This document shows positions 22,391 through 31,206 of a stretch of 64,000 nt of DNA, piece after piece. Numbering within the stretch: position 1 is the stretch's first letter; each line of letters starts with the position of its first letter. Source of the DNA: Ophiostoma sp. CBS 140.51 (Eukaryota > Ascomycota > Sordariomycetes > Ophiostomatales > Ophiostomataceae). Made by a program: the position numbers and the translations under genes. The DNA lies in NCBI GenBank assembly GCA_029298735.1, contig JANSLP010000095.1, positions 1 to 64,000 on the forward strand, given 5' to 3'. The notes beneath the pieces were generated by a model. That model was not told the DNA's origin and made no database searches. It was given only the letters and a program-made list of their open reading frames with translations.

Positions 22391-22729
22391 ATGACAACCG
22401 CGAGCAGCCCGGAATGGCTCATCCAGGTGCCCGTCCTACCCGGCACTGTCGAGAAGCGCATCCAACTAAGATCGCAACATTATGCCGACGCCAAAGCCCT
22501 GATTGAATCGGGTTTCATTACCTTTGCCGGCGGCATTTTGGAGAATCCCACGACGGACGGCGACAACAAGGATATGACGGTCACGCTGTTTACGGTGTCT
22601 GTTCCGACACGGGAGGAAGCAAAGGCAATTCTGGAGCGTGATGTATACACAAAAGAGGGCATTTGGGATGTGAACAAGGCCGAGATATTTCCATTCAAGA
22701 CGGGCATCCGCGCGGCGATGAGCAAGTAG
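22391..22729 (+). CDS. YCII-domain protein
   Basis: A single exon of 112 aa. It matches the small ferredoxin-like YCII fold: an N-terminal strand (EWLIQVPVLPG), the R-x-x-H helix with His30 (LRSQHYADAKALIESG), FAGGIL, then a beta strand and a REEAKAILERDVYTKEGIW segment followed by a C-terminal strand (AEIFPFKTGI). Full length for the family. Fungal members are often encoded in secondary-metabolite clusters and act as small dehydratases, decarboxylases or accessory proteins; the exact reaction here cannot be read from sequence. The divergent and convergent dehydrogenase neighbours fit that setting. Confidence 0.85.
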   Translation: MTTASSPEWLIQVPVLPGTVEKRIQLRSQHYADAKALIESGFITFAGGILENPTTDGDNKDMTVTLFTVSVPTREEAKAILERDVYTKEGIWDVNKAEIFPFKTGIRAAMSK

Positions 22730-22776
22730 TAGCTAGTCTTTAGACTTATAGTATATTGGGCTTCCTATTTCAACCA

Positions 22777-23793
22777 CTACGTCTGTGCCTGTGCCGCCGC
22801 CTCGGCCTCACGCTTCGCCTTGAAGGCGTTGTAGGTCCGCTCCTGCACCATCTCGACACTAATCTGACACTTTTCATTTGTGTACTCGGGGCGCTCCTTG
22901 ACACGGAAGCCGCCGTCGCCAGGCAGGACCTCAATGGCGTCGCCGGATCCGGGAGCATCGCCCAAGAGGGCTTCAAATGCCTGCAACAGACCCTCCGTCT
23001 CCACCAACAGACCATCCTTGCCGGCCTTGTCGTAAAACTCGCCGCTGGAAATACCCGTGCGGACAATGTTGGGGCACAGCGTGTTGAGCGTAATATTCTC
23101 CTCGGTGATGAGACGTCCGTACGTGCGGACAAAGCCGACAATGGCGCTGCAAAGTTAGCAGCGAACAAGATAAGATTAGGTAGCGCTGGGGGGACTTACT
23201 GCTTTGACGCCGTGTAGATGGGCAGACTGGGCATGTAGTAGAAGCCGCAGCCCGACGAGACAATGACAATCTTGCCCCGGAAGCCGTATTTGTTCGGCTC
23301 TTGATCCCGGAAATGCTGCACGGCCAGCGATGTTGTATAGATTGGCCCCGTGCCGTTGACGTCGAAGACCTGTAGGTTCGGCTTGGCAAACTCGCTGCCC
23401 TTGGGTTTGACGGGCGTCCAGTCGCGCTCGGTGATGCCTGCCACGGGAAAGACATAGTCGACACGACCACCAAGTTTCTCGACGGCAAACTCAAAAGCCT
23501 TCTGTTGGGACTCCCAGTTGGACACGTCGACCTCGACAGCCCAGGCGGTGCTGTTGTCGGAAGAGCCGGCGGCCTCGTTGAGCTCTTTTGCCGCCTTGTT
23601 GGCGCCCTCAATGTTCCAGTCGGCGACGACGACTTTCATGCTATTGGGTGTTAGCATACACCACACCTTACCACGATTTTGAATATCGCGTGCACAGCTG
23701 AACTCACCCCCTCTCCACAAGCCGATCGGCCAGAGACCGTGCGATGCCACTGGCACCACCAGTGATGTATGCTGTTTCTCCCTTGTAAGACAT
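22777..23793 (-). CDS. Short-chain dehydrogenase/reductase, complete
   Basis: Three exons, 23793-23708, 23640-23200 and 23146-22777, with introns of 67 and 53 bp (GTGAGT..AATAG and GTAAGT..TTGCAG, both with CTAAC); the product is 298 aa. The N-terminal cofactor motif is TGGASGIA. VVVADWN gives the acidic residue after strand 2 that favours NAD(H). The active site is complete: Ser in IVIVSSGCG and YTASK with Tyr171 and Lys175. The sequence resembles the 15-hydroxyprostaglandin-dehydrogenase-like fungal SDRs. The C-terminus ends in an Ala/Glu-rich helix. It converges on the YCII gene, with 47 bp between their stop codons. The substrate is unknown; a role in the neighbouring decayed pathway is inferred from position. 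Confidence 0.88.
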
Positions 23794-24252
23794 TTGTGAT
23801 AGTTAGTCGTAGGTCGTGGGAAAAAAAAAATCAAGAGTGAGGAAAAAATCTATAAATCAAATTCATGCAAATATAAAGCCAAGATAAAAGATAAAAGCTA
23901 TTTCAAGCTCGAAATGAAGGGAGCAAAGTGTCGTCATATGTGTATATATCAATCAATGAGGTTTAGTTGCCGAGGGCGCGTTTGATACTGCCTCTCTGGC
24001 GCTAGTGATGTTGTTGGTTGTTGGTTTGGTTGCCGATCGTTGGTAGAATCGGGTTTTAACGAAGCCTCGGTTACGGAGTGCACTCATATGCATCGCCGGA
24101 TTTTAAGGGACAATTGATGCCGTGTTCTTCATTATGCAGCACCTAAAAACCACACAGCTAGTTTTCAATTTCAGATAAGTCATGTTATTCGTAGTTATAA
24201 TCCATACATGACGAGGTGAAGAAAAGTAGTACATGTCGCCAAAGTTAACTAA
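23794..24252. other. Spacer
   Basis: AT-rich promoter region of the dehydrogenase. No gene seen. Confidence 0.5.
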
Positions 24253-24460
24253 TCACACAATGGCACCATAAAACATATCCTCAAGAACATCACCCCGACA
24301 CCCTCGACGGGCAATATAATCCTCACGCGAACACGCATCTTCCACGTACGGCCACAGATACTGGAGAACACGGGATCCCGTCCGCTCTCCCCTAGTTAAA
24401 CCAGTAATCGGCGGATTAGTAGTTGGGTCGGTGACGACCAGCGAATACCCGCTGCTGTAC
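24253..24460 (-). pseudogene. Orphan 3' coding exon, unknown family
   Basis: About 68 codons on the minus strand ending in TGA at 24253 read like real protein: SGYSLVVTDPTTNPP, then GERTGSRVLQYLWPYVEDACSRE and a C-terminal VLEDMFYGAIV. The DNA just upstream is AT-rich and has no clear splice acceptor joining it to a longer frame. I do not recognise the family. Most likely it is the last exon of a gene whose 5' part is deleted; an unrecognised spliced gene is the alternative. Confidence 0.4.
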
Positions 24461-24507
24461 GTATTTTTAATTAACTTAATTTTTTATTTATATTTCTTTT
24501 TGCTTGA

Positions 24508-24940
24508 CTACACCTGGTAAAGGCTTGAGTTGAACACATCCGTCTGGTCGATAAGGTACTGCCAGTTGTCAAGGATTTCACTTGGCAGTGTAATGGGCTG
24601 ACTTGCGGACAAGGCTTGACTGTCAAGACCTTCGTCGCCGACGAGAATATTGTCAAAGCTAATGGACAGCAAGCTCGGCGGACGAGGCGAGTCGCTAAAA
24701 TCAGATACTGGCAGGACGCCGGTACTCTTAGAATATGGTGTTGTCTCGAGGATAGGAATGGCACTCAAATCATCGAGTAGCTCAGCGGCAATGGCACAGC
24801 GCTAGTGGATACTGGAAGCTTCAGCGCCGGCCAGCAACAACCTCAACGTCTGGGCCGTAATCAAAATATTGGCGGCGACAATACTGAGACGATCGGCCTG
24901 GGCGTTGCTACATGGTGGCTGGACTTTGTACAGCTCTAGA
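24508..24940 (-). pseudogene. C-terminal remnant, possibly a transcription factor
   Basis: The minus strand reads SNAQADRLSIVAANILITAQTLRLLLAGAE, an in-frame TAG at 24802-24804 (CAG expected by context), then ELLDDLSAIPILETTPYS and on to WQYLIDQTDVFNSSLYQV and a stop at 24508. The hydrophobic helix followed by a Ser/Pro-rich acidic tail is like the C-terminal part of fungal pathway regulators of the Zn2Cys6 (AflR-like) type, but no zinc cluster remains and the assignment is weak. It abuts the PhyH remnant on the other strand. Confidence 0.35.
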
Positions 24941-24941
24941 G

Positions 24942-25310
24942 CCTGTCGTCATCGATGCTTTTGCCAAAATTTGGGGCACGGATGAGCTGCTCGTCAGCTA
25001 CGATGGTCTGAACCTGCCTGTCCCGGATGCTGCCTGTGAGCCCACCGATGCGGTCTTTGCTCCCTGGGCGCACGTCAACTAGTCACCCTACCGGACCAAT
25101 CTGCAGGGTGTCCAGGGTGCCCTGAACCTCCTGCCCAACGGCCCCCAGGATGGCGGTCTGAAAGTCCTCGAAGGATCCCACAATCAGTACAGCCAGCTCT
25201 GGGAGCATTTTGACCACAAAAAGGGCCTTGATGGCTGGAACAAGTTTCAGCAGCAGAACCTGGACGCCGAGATGAGCCAGTGGCTCGAGGACCAGGGCTG
25301 CCGCTGGGTC
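24942..25310 (+). pseudogene. PhyH-type dioxygenase fragment
   Basis: A frame with the pattern of phytanoyl-CoA dioxygenase-like proteins of fungal pathways: PVVIDAFAKIWGTDELLVSYDG, then FAPWAHVN-stop-SPYRTNLQGVQGALNLLPNG and GGLKVLEGSHNQYSQLWEHF. In the family the motif is H-x-D; here the aspartate position is Asn and the next codon is TAG (25080-25082) where CAG is expected, so the iron site is lost. The fragment stops abruptly at RWV (25310) and continues in frame into an unrelated enzyme. The N-terminal part and the second metal-ligand region are absent. Confidence 0.7.
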
Positions 25311-25752
25311 ATCGGCCATCCTTACAAGAAGCCCGATTCGCTCAAGAACCTGCTGGGAGTCGCTGGTGCCAACTACGAGTTGGCCGCTGCTATCTCGGTC
25401 GTGTCCAAGTATCTGTTGGCTGAATCTGGCTGGAGCCGGGATACTGTCTCTGTCCACAAGGAGCGCCTCCAGGCCATCCTGATCAACTACCTTTTGAGCA
25501 AGGGCGACGCTGTCCAGATTTGGGGCGAGCCTGTGGCTGACCGCACAAAGCGTGTGCCCGTCATCAGTTTTACCGTCAAGGGCCGCAGCAGCAAAGACAT
25601 TGTCGACCAGATCCAGGCCCAAAGTACCTTTGGCTGCAAATGGGGCTCCTTCTTTGTCGATCCGGCTGTGCGAGGACTTTCTCGGCCTCGAGAAGGACGA
25701 GAGCGCCGTGCGTGTCAGTCAGCACATGCTCTTTAAGTGTGATGAATGTATA
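25311..25752 (+). pseudogene. Class V aminotransferase C-terminal fragment
   Basis: Directly fused in frame to the PhyH fragment. It has GHPYKKPDSLKNLLGVAGANYELAA.., then the C-terminal small domain of cysteine-desulfurase-like aminotransferases: RVPVISFTVKGRSSKDIV, TFGCKWGSFF, and after a one-base insertion near 25672, DFLGLEKDESAVRVS. The PLP-binding Lys region lies N-terminal to what is preserved and is missing. The chimera, the frameshift and the upstream stop together show that it is non-functional. Confidence 0.7.
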
Positions 25753-26002
25753 TTAAATATTCATAGAGGAGGAGATTGCAAAGTACACGTGAATCTTGGA
25801 TGGCGTTATAGGATAAACCAATTCTCGGTCTCTACAGCAGGTGACTGTGAATATAATACATTATTAAGCTTATTTTACTATGATCACTATACAAGCCCCA
25901 CATTATGTCAAAAATCCACCAATCGGGTGTTAGCCCTGCGTTCCTTCCTTCTGTGCCCACCCGAGCCAGCAACCTCCCAACCCATCCGAACAACGGCCCT
26001 CA

Positions 26003-26375
26003 TCACATTGCGCACTGGTCATTGCTCGTCGACGCCATGCCGATGCAGCCGGCAATGCAGTACGAGTTGCCCGCAATGTTGCCGTTGATGTCGATGCACC
26101 GGAAGATGACGTTCATCAGCTGGTAGTCCTCGAGCGGAGGGATCGTGCTCGTCAAGTTGACGGCCGCCGTCAACTCGGTTTCATTGTAGCCTGGACGTTA
26201 GTGATGTTCTAATCAAATTGAATCTTAAGGTTGGGGTCTTACCATCCGTGGTGAACAATTCCGAGCCACACTTGTACTCTTGGTAGGAGCAGGCAGTGGT
26301 AAAGGCCGTGGCGGGGCGGACGAAGGCGACGAGGGTGGCGGCAGCAAGGCCGATGACGGAAGCCTGGGCGTACAT
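26003..26375 (-). CDS. Small cysteine-rich secreted protein
   Basis: Two exons, 26375-26243 and 26190-26003, with a 52-bp intron (GTAAGA donor, CTAAC near the acceptor, CCAG); the product is 106 aa. Residues 1-24 form a signal peptide (VIGLAAATLVAFV core, cleavage probably after ATA). The mature protein has six cysteines (TACSYQ, YKCGS, FRCID, SYCIAGC, QCAM) and two N-glycosylation sequons (NETE, NLTS). Six cysteines in about 80 residues suggest three disulfides. No hydrophobin spacing is seen, since there is no CC doublet. It could be a secreted effector or wall-associated protein; family not recognised. Confidence 0.75.
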
Positions 26376-28308
26376 TATGGTGGAGGTGAGAGCTGTGGAT
26401 AAGAAAATGTGATGATGTATGTGACTGATTTTGAGACGGCTTGAGAGTGTGAAGGTAAGATGGTGAGATGATGAGGTCTGATTGCTTCTTGTCTTCCGGA
26501 TTGATAGAGCGAGACTTTTATCTTTATACTTCTGTTCCCCTCAGTCTACATTATGAATTTCCGGTGTAAATATCCATCTTATTCCTAATTCAAAATGTCC
26601 TCTTTGTGCAGAGTATGGCTAGAACATCGTATTGAAAGGCCTCTTGTTTCCGTTGTCACAGAAACTCAACGACAAATGCCTTCATCGTCAAAATGGTGTG
26701 CTTACTTGGGAGAAATGGCACTAGAGTCTCAAGCGAGCCTTTTGTTACATCATGAACCGTATGAATGAGGTAAAAATTGATGTTGATCAGATCGAGGCCG
26801 GGCTGTTGCCATAAACGTCGAGTCATGTAAGCAAGAAGACCGTTAGCAAGAATCTATAAACAACGTCGATCTCTCCACGTTCTAGGCCATATCTTTCATG
26901 GCAGCCGAACAGCCAAGTCTTCATGCGTCGGACACTCCACAGAGACGACATGTCGTATTCAATTGTCAACCTCGAGCCGAGCTTCGACCGGTGTGTCTCG
27001 GCACTCCTAATGTTACGAGGCGGGGCGTGACCGCTAAGTCTAGCTTCGACCTCAAAATTGTGCAGAATCAAGAAATTATATCGTCAACTCCAAGAATAAG
27101 CCTACCATGATGACATGGGATGCAGTATTGTATAAAATAATTTTGAGGTACGGTACACTAAGTGTCATGAATAAATTCTTTCGCTTGCTGATATCCTGTT
27201 GTTAAAATTGAGGTAAGGACTGCGCATGATGATCGACGACATTTACACGTTATTGTTCACCACCGTTATGGTATTTGCTTCTTTGTTTTCTTTTTTGTGA
27301 CCGCTACTAACTGTCACATCTCGCGTGTCCACTCCATTTGCCATTATTTTACTCCGCATGCTTGCCGTTGAACACTATGACTGGGTGGCTGAGACATGGT
27401 AGATCTGCACCTTAAATGGACGTCATCCTCTAGCCGACATTCTTCAGTCTGCATCCAGGCCTCACTTTTCGCACCCCTTCCGCATTGTCCGTCAAAAGCC
27501 GAGAAATTTCTCAAAAGCCGACCTTAAGAAGTGCATCGCGGAGTTGGGCACCGGTCTCCGATAACTTGTCACTTTTCAGGTTTGAACGTCTCTCGACTCC
27601 GCAAGTTGCACCATGACAGTCCACTTTCTATTGAGACAAGATCACCAAAACTTTGGCATGGCCCAGGCACTAAATACGTGCAAACCACACAGTCTAAGTT
27701 GCAGACAGACAAACAGAAAAATTACAGCAGAAGAAACGATCCGCGCCGACTATCGCGGGAGAAAAAGTAATGCTCCCACGGAAAACGGAAAACGGAAACC
27801 TGCCATTGTACCCGGAACTTGTCCTATCCCTTGCTTCGCAAAATTGTAATCTCGCTTTCACCCTACCCATTCCACCACTTGCTTAACACAGCAATCAAGT
27901 CGTCAACGACACGGTCGATCAATTTCTCGACTTTACTGACACTTGCTCACGCGGGATGCCCCATGGCAGTTCCATATCCGTCGTTGACTGTCGTCGTTGC
28001 CCACGTTTTTGATTGTTTTCTTTTTTTTTTTCTTTTTCGCGGCGACTCCTTGTGTTTTTTTGTTTTCCCACGTTTTGGACGAGTGCTTTCTCTTGTTTCT
28101 CTTCCTCTCGTCGTTTGAGCTCCCTCCTTCTTTCACGCTGTCTTTTTGCGATTGTATTGCATCTTCAGTTTATCGCATCCGTTTTCGATGGCGAGTTCCT
28201 TTTCTCACTTCACTCTTTCACTTTTCATCTTATTCTCGTCACTCATTAATCACAATTCATCTCATTTTCGGCGCCTGACACTATTGCCACTCCTTTACAA
28301 CATCAACC
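26376..28308. other. Long intergenic region
   Basis: No supported gene in 1.9 kb. The last 400 bp are pyrimidine-rich, with a T-tract near 28019-28030, as is usual for fungal promoters and 5' UTRs; they lead into the collagen-like gene. Confidence 0.55.
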
Positions 28309-29718
28309 ATGGGGGTGCTCGACTCCCTCTTCGCACTGTTTGTTGGCAGCGGCCTACTCAACAGCGACCCATTATCACCATCATCACTGTCATCCCCAGG
28401 CTTGTCAATAGACGAGGGTGCACCCTTTTTACTACAAGTTGTCGCCAAAAACCCATACGCAAGGCGGCATGTTACAAAACGGGAGTCGTCATTGTTTGTC
28501 ACAACAAGTGGACAAACATCTCCAGCTTGCCAACTTGCCGAACCATTCACACTTGTCGGTGACCAACTGCTACTTTCTGGCAATGTGCCGGTGACGGCTG
28601 ACCCAACAGCAGCATATCAGCCATTTACCATTTTCAACGGCTCCAACTCCATCAGTGGGGGCTTCTCCGTCAATGCAGACGGCACACTGCACTGGTCAAG
28701 CAGCAACTTCAGCTTAGGCAACGCCTCCTTTTGCATCACCAAAACGAACGTCGTCTATGCTGTGTTTGCCGCGGGTGGCACACCAAAAGACTGTACAACA
28801 GTCAACTTGCAATGTGTACCAGCTTCAACATGTCCACTGCCCATATCCATCAGTAGTCCAACAGCTGTCAACATCAACATCTACAACACACAAAACAACT
28901 ATTACGGCGGAGCCAGCAGCAGTGGTGATGGTGGCAATGGCGGTGGATCATCATCATCAGGCTCTACATCAAGCGGTAGTAGCGTACCTAGTGTACCTGG
29001 TGTACCTGGGGCATCCTCAAATTCATACGCATCCGCGTATGCCAGTGCTGGTAGCGGAAGTTCGAGCAGCAGCCCTGACGTCGTCGTTGTTGAAGGCCAG
29101 CCAGGACCAGCTGGTGCCAATGGACAAAATGGAGACAACGGAGAAGCCGGCCAAGACGGAAAGGATGGCTCCAACGGGACAAATGGTACTGATGGTGCCC
29201 CGGGTCCCGCTGGCCCAGCCGGTCCTGAAGGGCCTCAAGGGCCTCAGGGTCCTCAAGGGCCCTATGGATACAACGGCACTAATGGCATGGATGGCATCAA
29301 CGGAACAAGCTACCCAAGCTCCAACTCATCCGGTAACGGCGGCACGTATGGCGGCTACGGATACACTGGCTGCTGGGTCGTCCACAGAGAAACCCTCGGT
29401 GGCAATCCCGTGCTGGCCACGGAAGTTATTACGGAGTCCATTGATGAGTGCGCCTCATTTTGTTCGACGGCGAACGGAGGCAGAAACTCGTTGTATTTTA
29501 CCCTTTCATCAAGACCATCACAACCTGGTGACTCCGACTCCGACACCGTCGAATCGGTCTGCACGTGCACAAACTCGTTCCAAGGGTCAGCCATTACGAG
29601 CACAACAACCTACGCGTGCAACACGCCGTGCACCTTTTCGAATGCAGACGGGTCAACAGCGTACTGTGGGGCATACAGAGGGGGCTTCTATTTTGCATCA
29701 GTCTTTACTGCTTTATGA
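28309..29718 (+). CDS. Collagen-like WSC-domain surface protein
   Basis: A single exon of 469 aa. The N-terminal third (about 60-190) resembles a beta-rich domain common in fungal wall proteins (catalogued as DUF7908, as far as I recall), with cysteines in PACQLAEPF, FCITKTNVVYAVF and PASTCP. A Ser/Gly-rich hinge (190-260) follows. Residues 263-334 then form 24 uninterrupted Gly-X-Y triplets (GQPGPAGANG.. to ..GPQGPQGPYGYNG), several carrying NGT glycosylation sequons. The C-terminus (about 348-469) is a WSC-like domain with eight cysteines: YTGCWV, DECASFC, CTCTNSF, ACNTPC, AYCGAYRG. Such proteins sit at the cell wall or surface and may bind carbohydrate. The N-terminal hydrophobic stretch is a weak signal peptide, so a short upstream exon is possible. 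Confidence 0.82.
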   Translation: MGVLDSLFALFVGSGLLNSDPLSPSSLSSPGLSIDEGAPFLLQVVAKNPYARRHVTKRESSLFVTTSGQTSPACQLAEPFTLVGDQLLLSGNVPVTADPTAAYQPFTIFNGSNSISGGFSVNADGTLHWSSSNFSLGNASFCITKTNVVYAVFAAGGTPKDCTTVNLQCVPASTCPLPISISSPTAVNINIYNTQNNYYGGASSSGDGGNGGGSSSSGSTSSGSSVPSVPGVPGASSNSYASAYASAGSGSSSSSPDVVVVEGQPGPAGANGQNGDNGEAGQDGKDGSNGTNGTDGAPGPAGPAGPEGPQGPQGPQGPYGYNGTNGMDGINGTSYPSSNSSGNGGTYGGYGYTGCWVVHRETLGGNPVLATEVITESIDECASFCSTANGGRNSLYFTLSSRPSQPGDSDSDTVESVCTCTNSFQGSAITSTTTYACNTPCTFSNADGSTAYCGAYRGGFYFASVFTAL

Positions 29719-31206
29719 TTTATGGTTTGACGCTTTGTACAATTTTCAATTGATCCACGTTTGCACTTGTATATGAAATTTCCACATCGTTGTCTTTGAG
29801 TTGTTCGTTTCTTTGCTCGTTTTATTCCTGATTTGTAATTTTACAATATACCGCATTGCGGGCAAGTAAGATCTGTTAGTAGGTCTTTCCGAGATTCTAC
29901 CGTACGAGGGTAACTTTCAAGCAATCTTCAAAAGCCCCAGGTATGGTATTGTATCAACATCCAAATCGAGTAAAATCAAAGAAGTCTAGGGAAGTTTGCC
30001 AAGAACATATCCTCTGAGGTGTGACGTTGAAAAGACGTAAGAAGAGGCGTGAAACTGAGAGGGGTAATAAGTCCACTCCACTGGGTGTTTACCGACAACA
30101 GCCTCACGGAAGTTTCCAGGAAAATAATAAGGGTCTTTCGTGGCTGTCGATAGTCGACAATCCCCAGTTAGGAGAAAGCGAAGTTGGGAGAATTTGATGG
30201 AAGAATAGCGTGCCACGCCATTCAAACCCAAGAGATAAAACTAGCGTCGATGGTAGCGGATGAGAAAGTGAAGGGTGACATTAGTTACGTGGGATGCCGG
30301 CGAGCTACCGAGCTATTGCCCTATTTCCACCTTTTTACGCCTTATTTGTCCTCTTTGTCCCCTTTCACGCTTCTTGCGCTGATAAGCGATCCCCTGCTGA
30401 AGGATTTCGTAGCCTCTTTTCTCAACATCTCCTGTTTCGGTTTAACGTCGTTTTTTCACCCGCGACTGGCTTCAGAGAGCGGAGGCGGGCACATGGGCGA
30501 TTGCCGGGGAGGGCATCTCTCCACGCTTGGACCTATCTTAATCCCCACCTCAACTTGACTTTTCTCGTTCCTGACCTTTGTCTTTTGCCCCTTCAAGCAA
30601 TATGACCAGCGTGGGGAACTATCAGATAGTGGCACGCGCACATCCGCTCCTCTCCAGGGAGGCATGATCGCGGTCACCACTACCACTGGCAGGAACATTC
30701 ACAGGTCGAGGAGGTTGACAACCGATACGAGGCATTCTCCTTATTCTTCTCCCAATCTCACTTACACGCTCTTTTGCCATGACCATCCCTACACCTCTAC
30801 CTTGTCAAAAAACCTCCTATCCGTCCTCGTCGGCGTAACCGGCAGCCAACAGACGAGAGAGGAGATCCTGACAAACCTTGGCTCTATACCATATCTGCAT
30901 TCTTGTTTCTGATATTGACATCTTACCCCGTTTGGTTGTTTTGTTTATCTTCCTTCCCTGTATGTCAATCGTTCCCATATATCCCATATCTCCACATCCA
31001 TCCACATATATCCCCAGGACGCATATCTGCCAAGATATAAGACGACTCGACATCGCCAGCCTCGTCACTCATTGTTCGTTTTCTATTTCATCGACAACCT
31101 GCACCAGCATAATCATCTTAATCTTCTATTATCTCCATATCTTCTCTATTTATTGTACCTGGTTCTCTATATTTTCCCTCTTGAACACCATCCCCACCCC
31201 CTCACA
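29719..31206. other. Intergenic region, permease promoter
   Basis: No gene seen. It includes GATA motifs upstream of the permease (TGATAAG at 30380-30386 and a GATA palindrome at 30618-30630) and a CT/CATC-rich leader just before the start. Confidence 0.55.
30618..30630. promoter_or_regulatory. Palindromic GATA-type site
   Basis: ACTATC-A-GATAGT is a perfect palindrome of two facing GATA motifs, 577 bp upstream of the permease start. GATA factors of the AreA/NIT2 type activate nitrogen-catabolic genes through HGATAR sites, often paired. Function here is inferred. Confidence 0.45.

Noticed and set aside
24942..25752. A functional two-domain dioxygenase-aminotransferase
   Set aside because: The frame has an internal TAG, a lost metal-ligand aspartate, a frameshift, and lacks the PLP lysine region, so it is a fused relic, not an enzyme.
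28757..29776. 339-codon plus frame overlapping the collagen-like gene
   Set aside because: A frame-shifted reading of Gly-X-Y and Ser/Gly codons; the peptide is low-complexity and lacks domain features.
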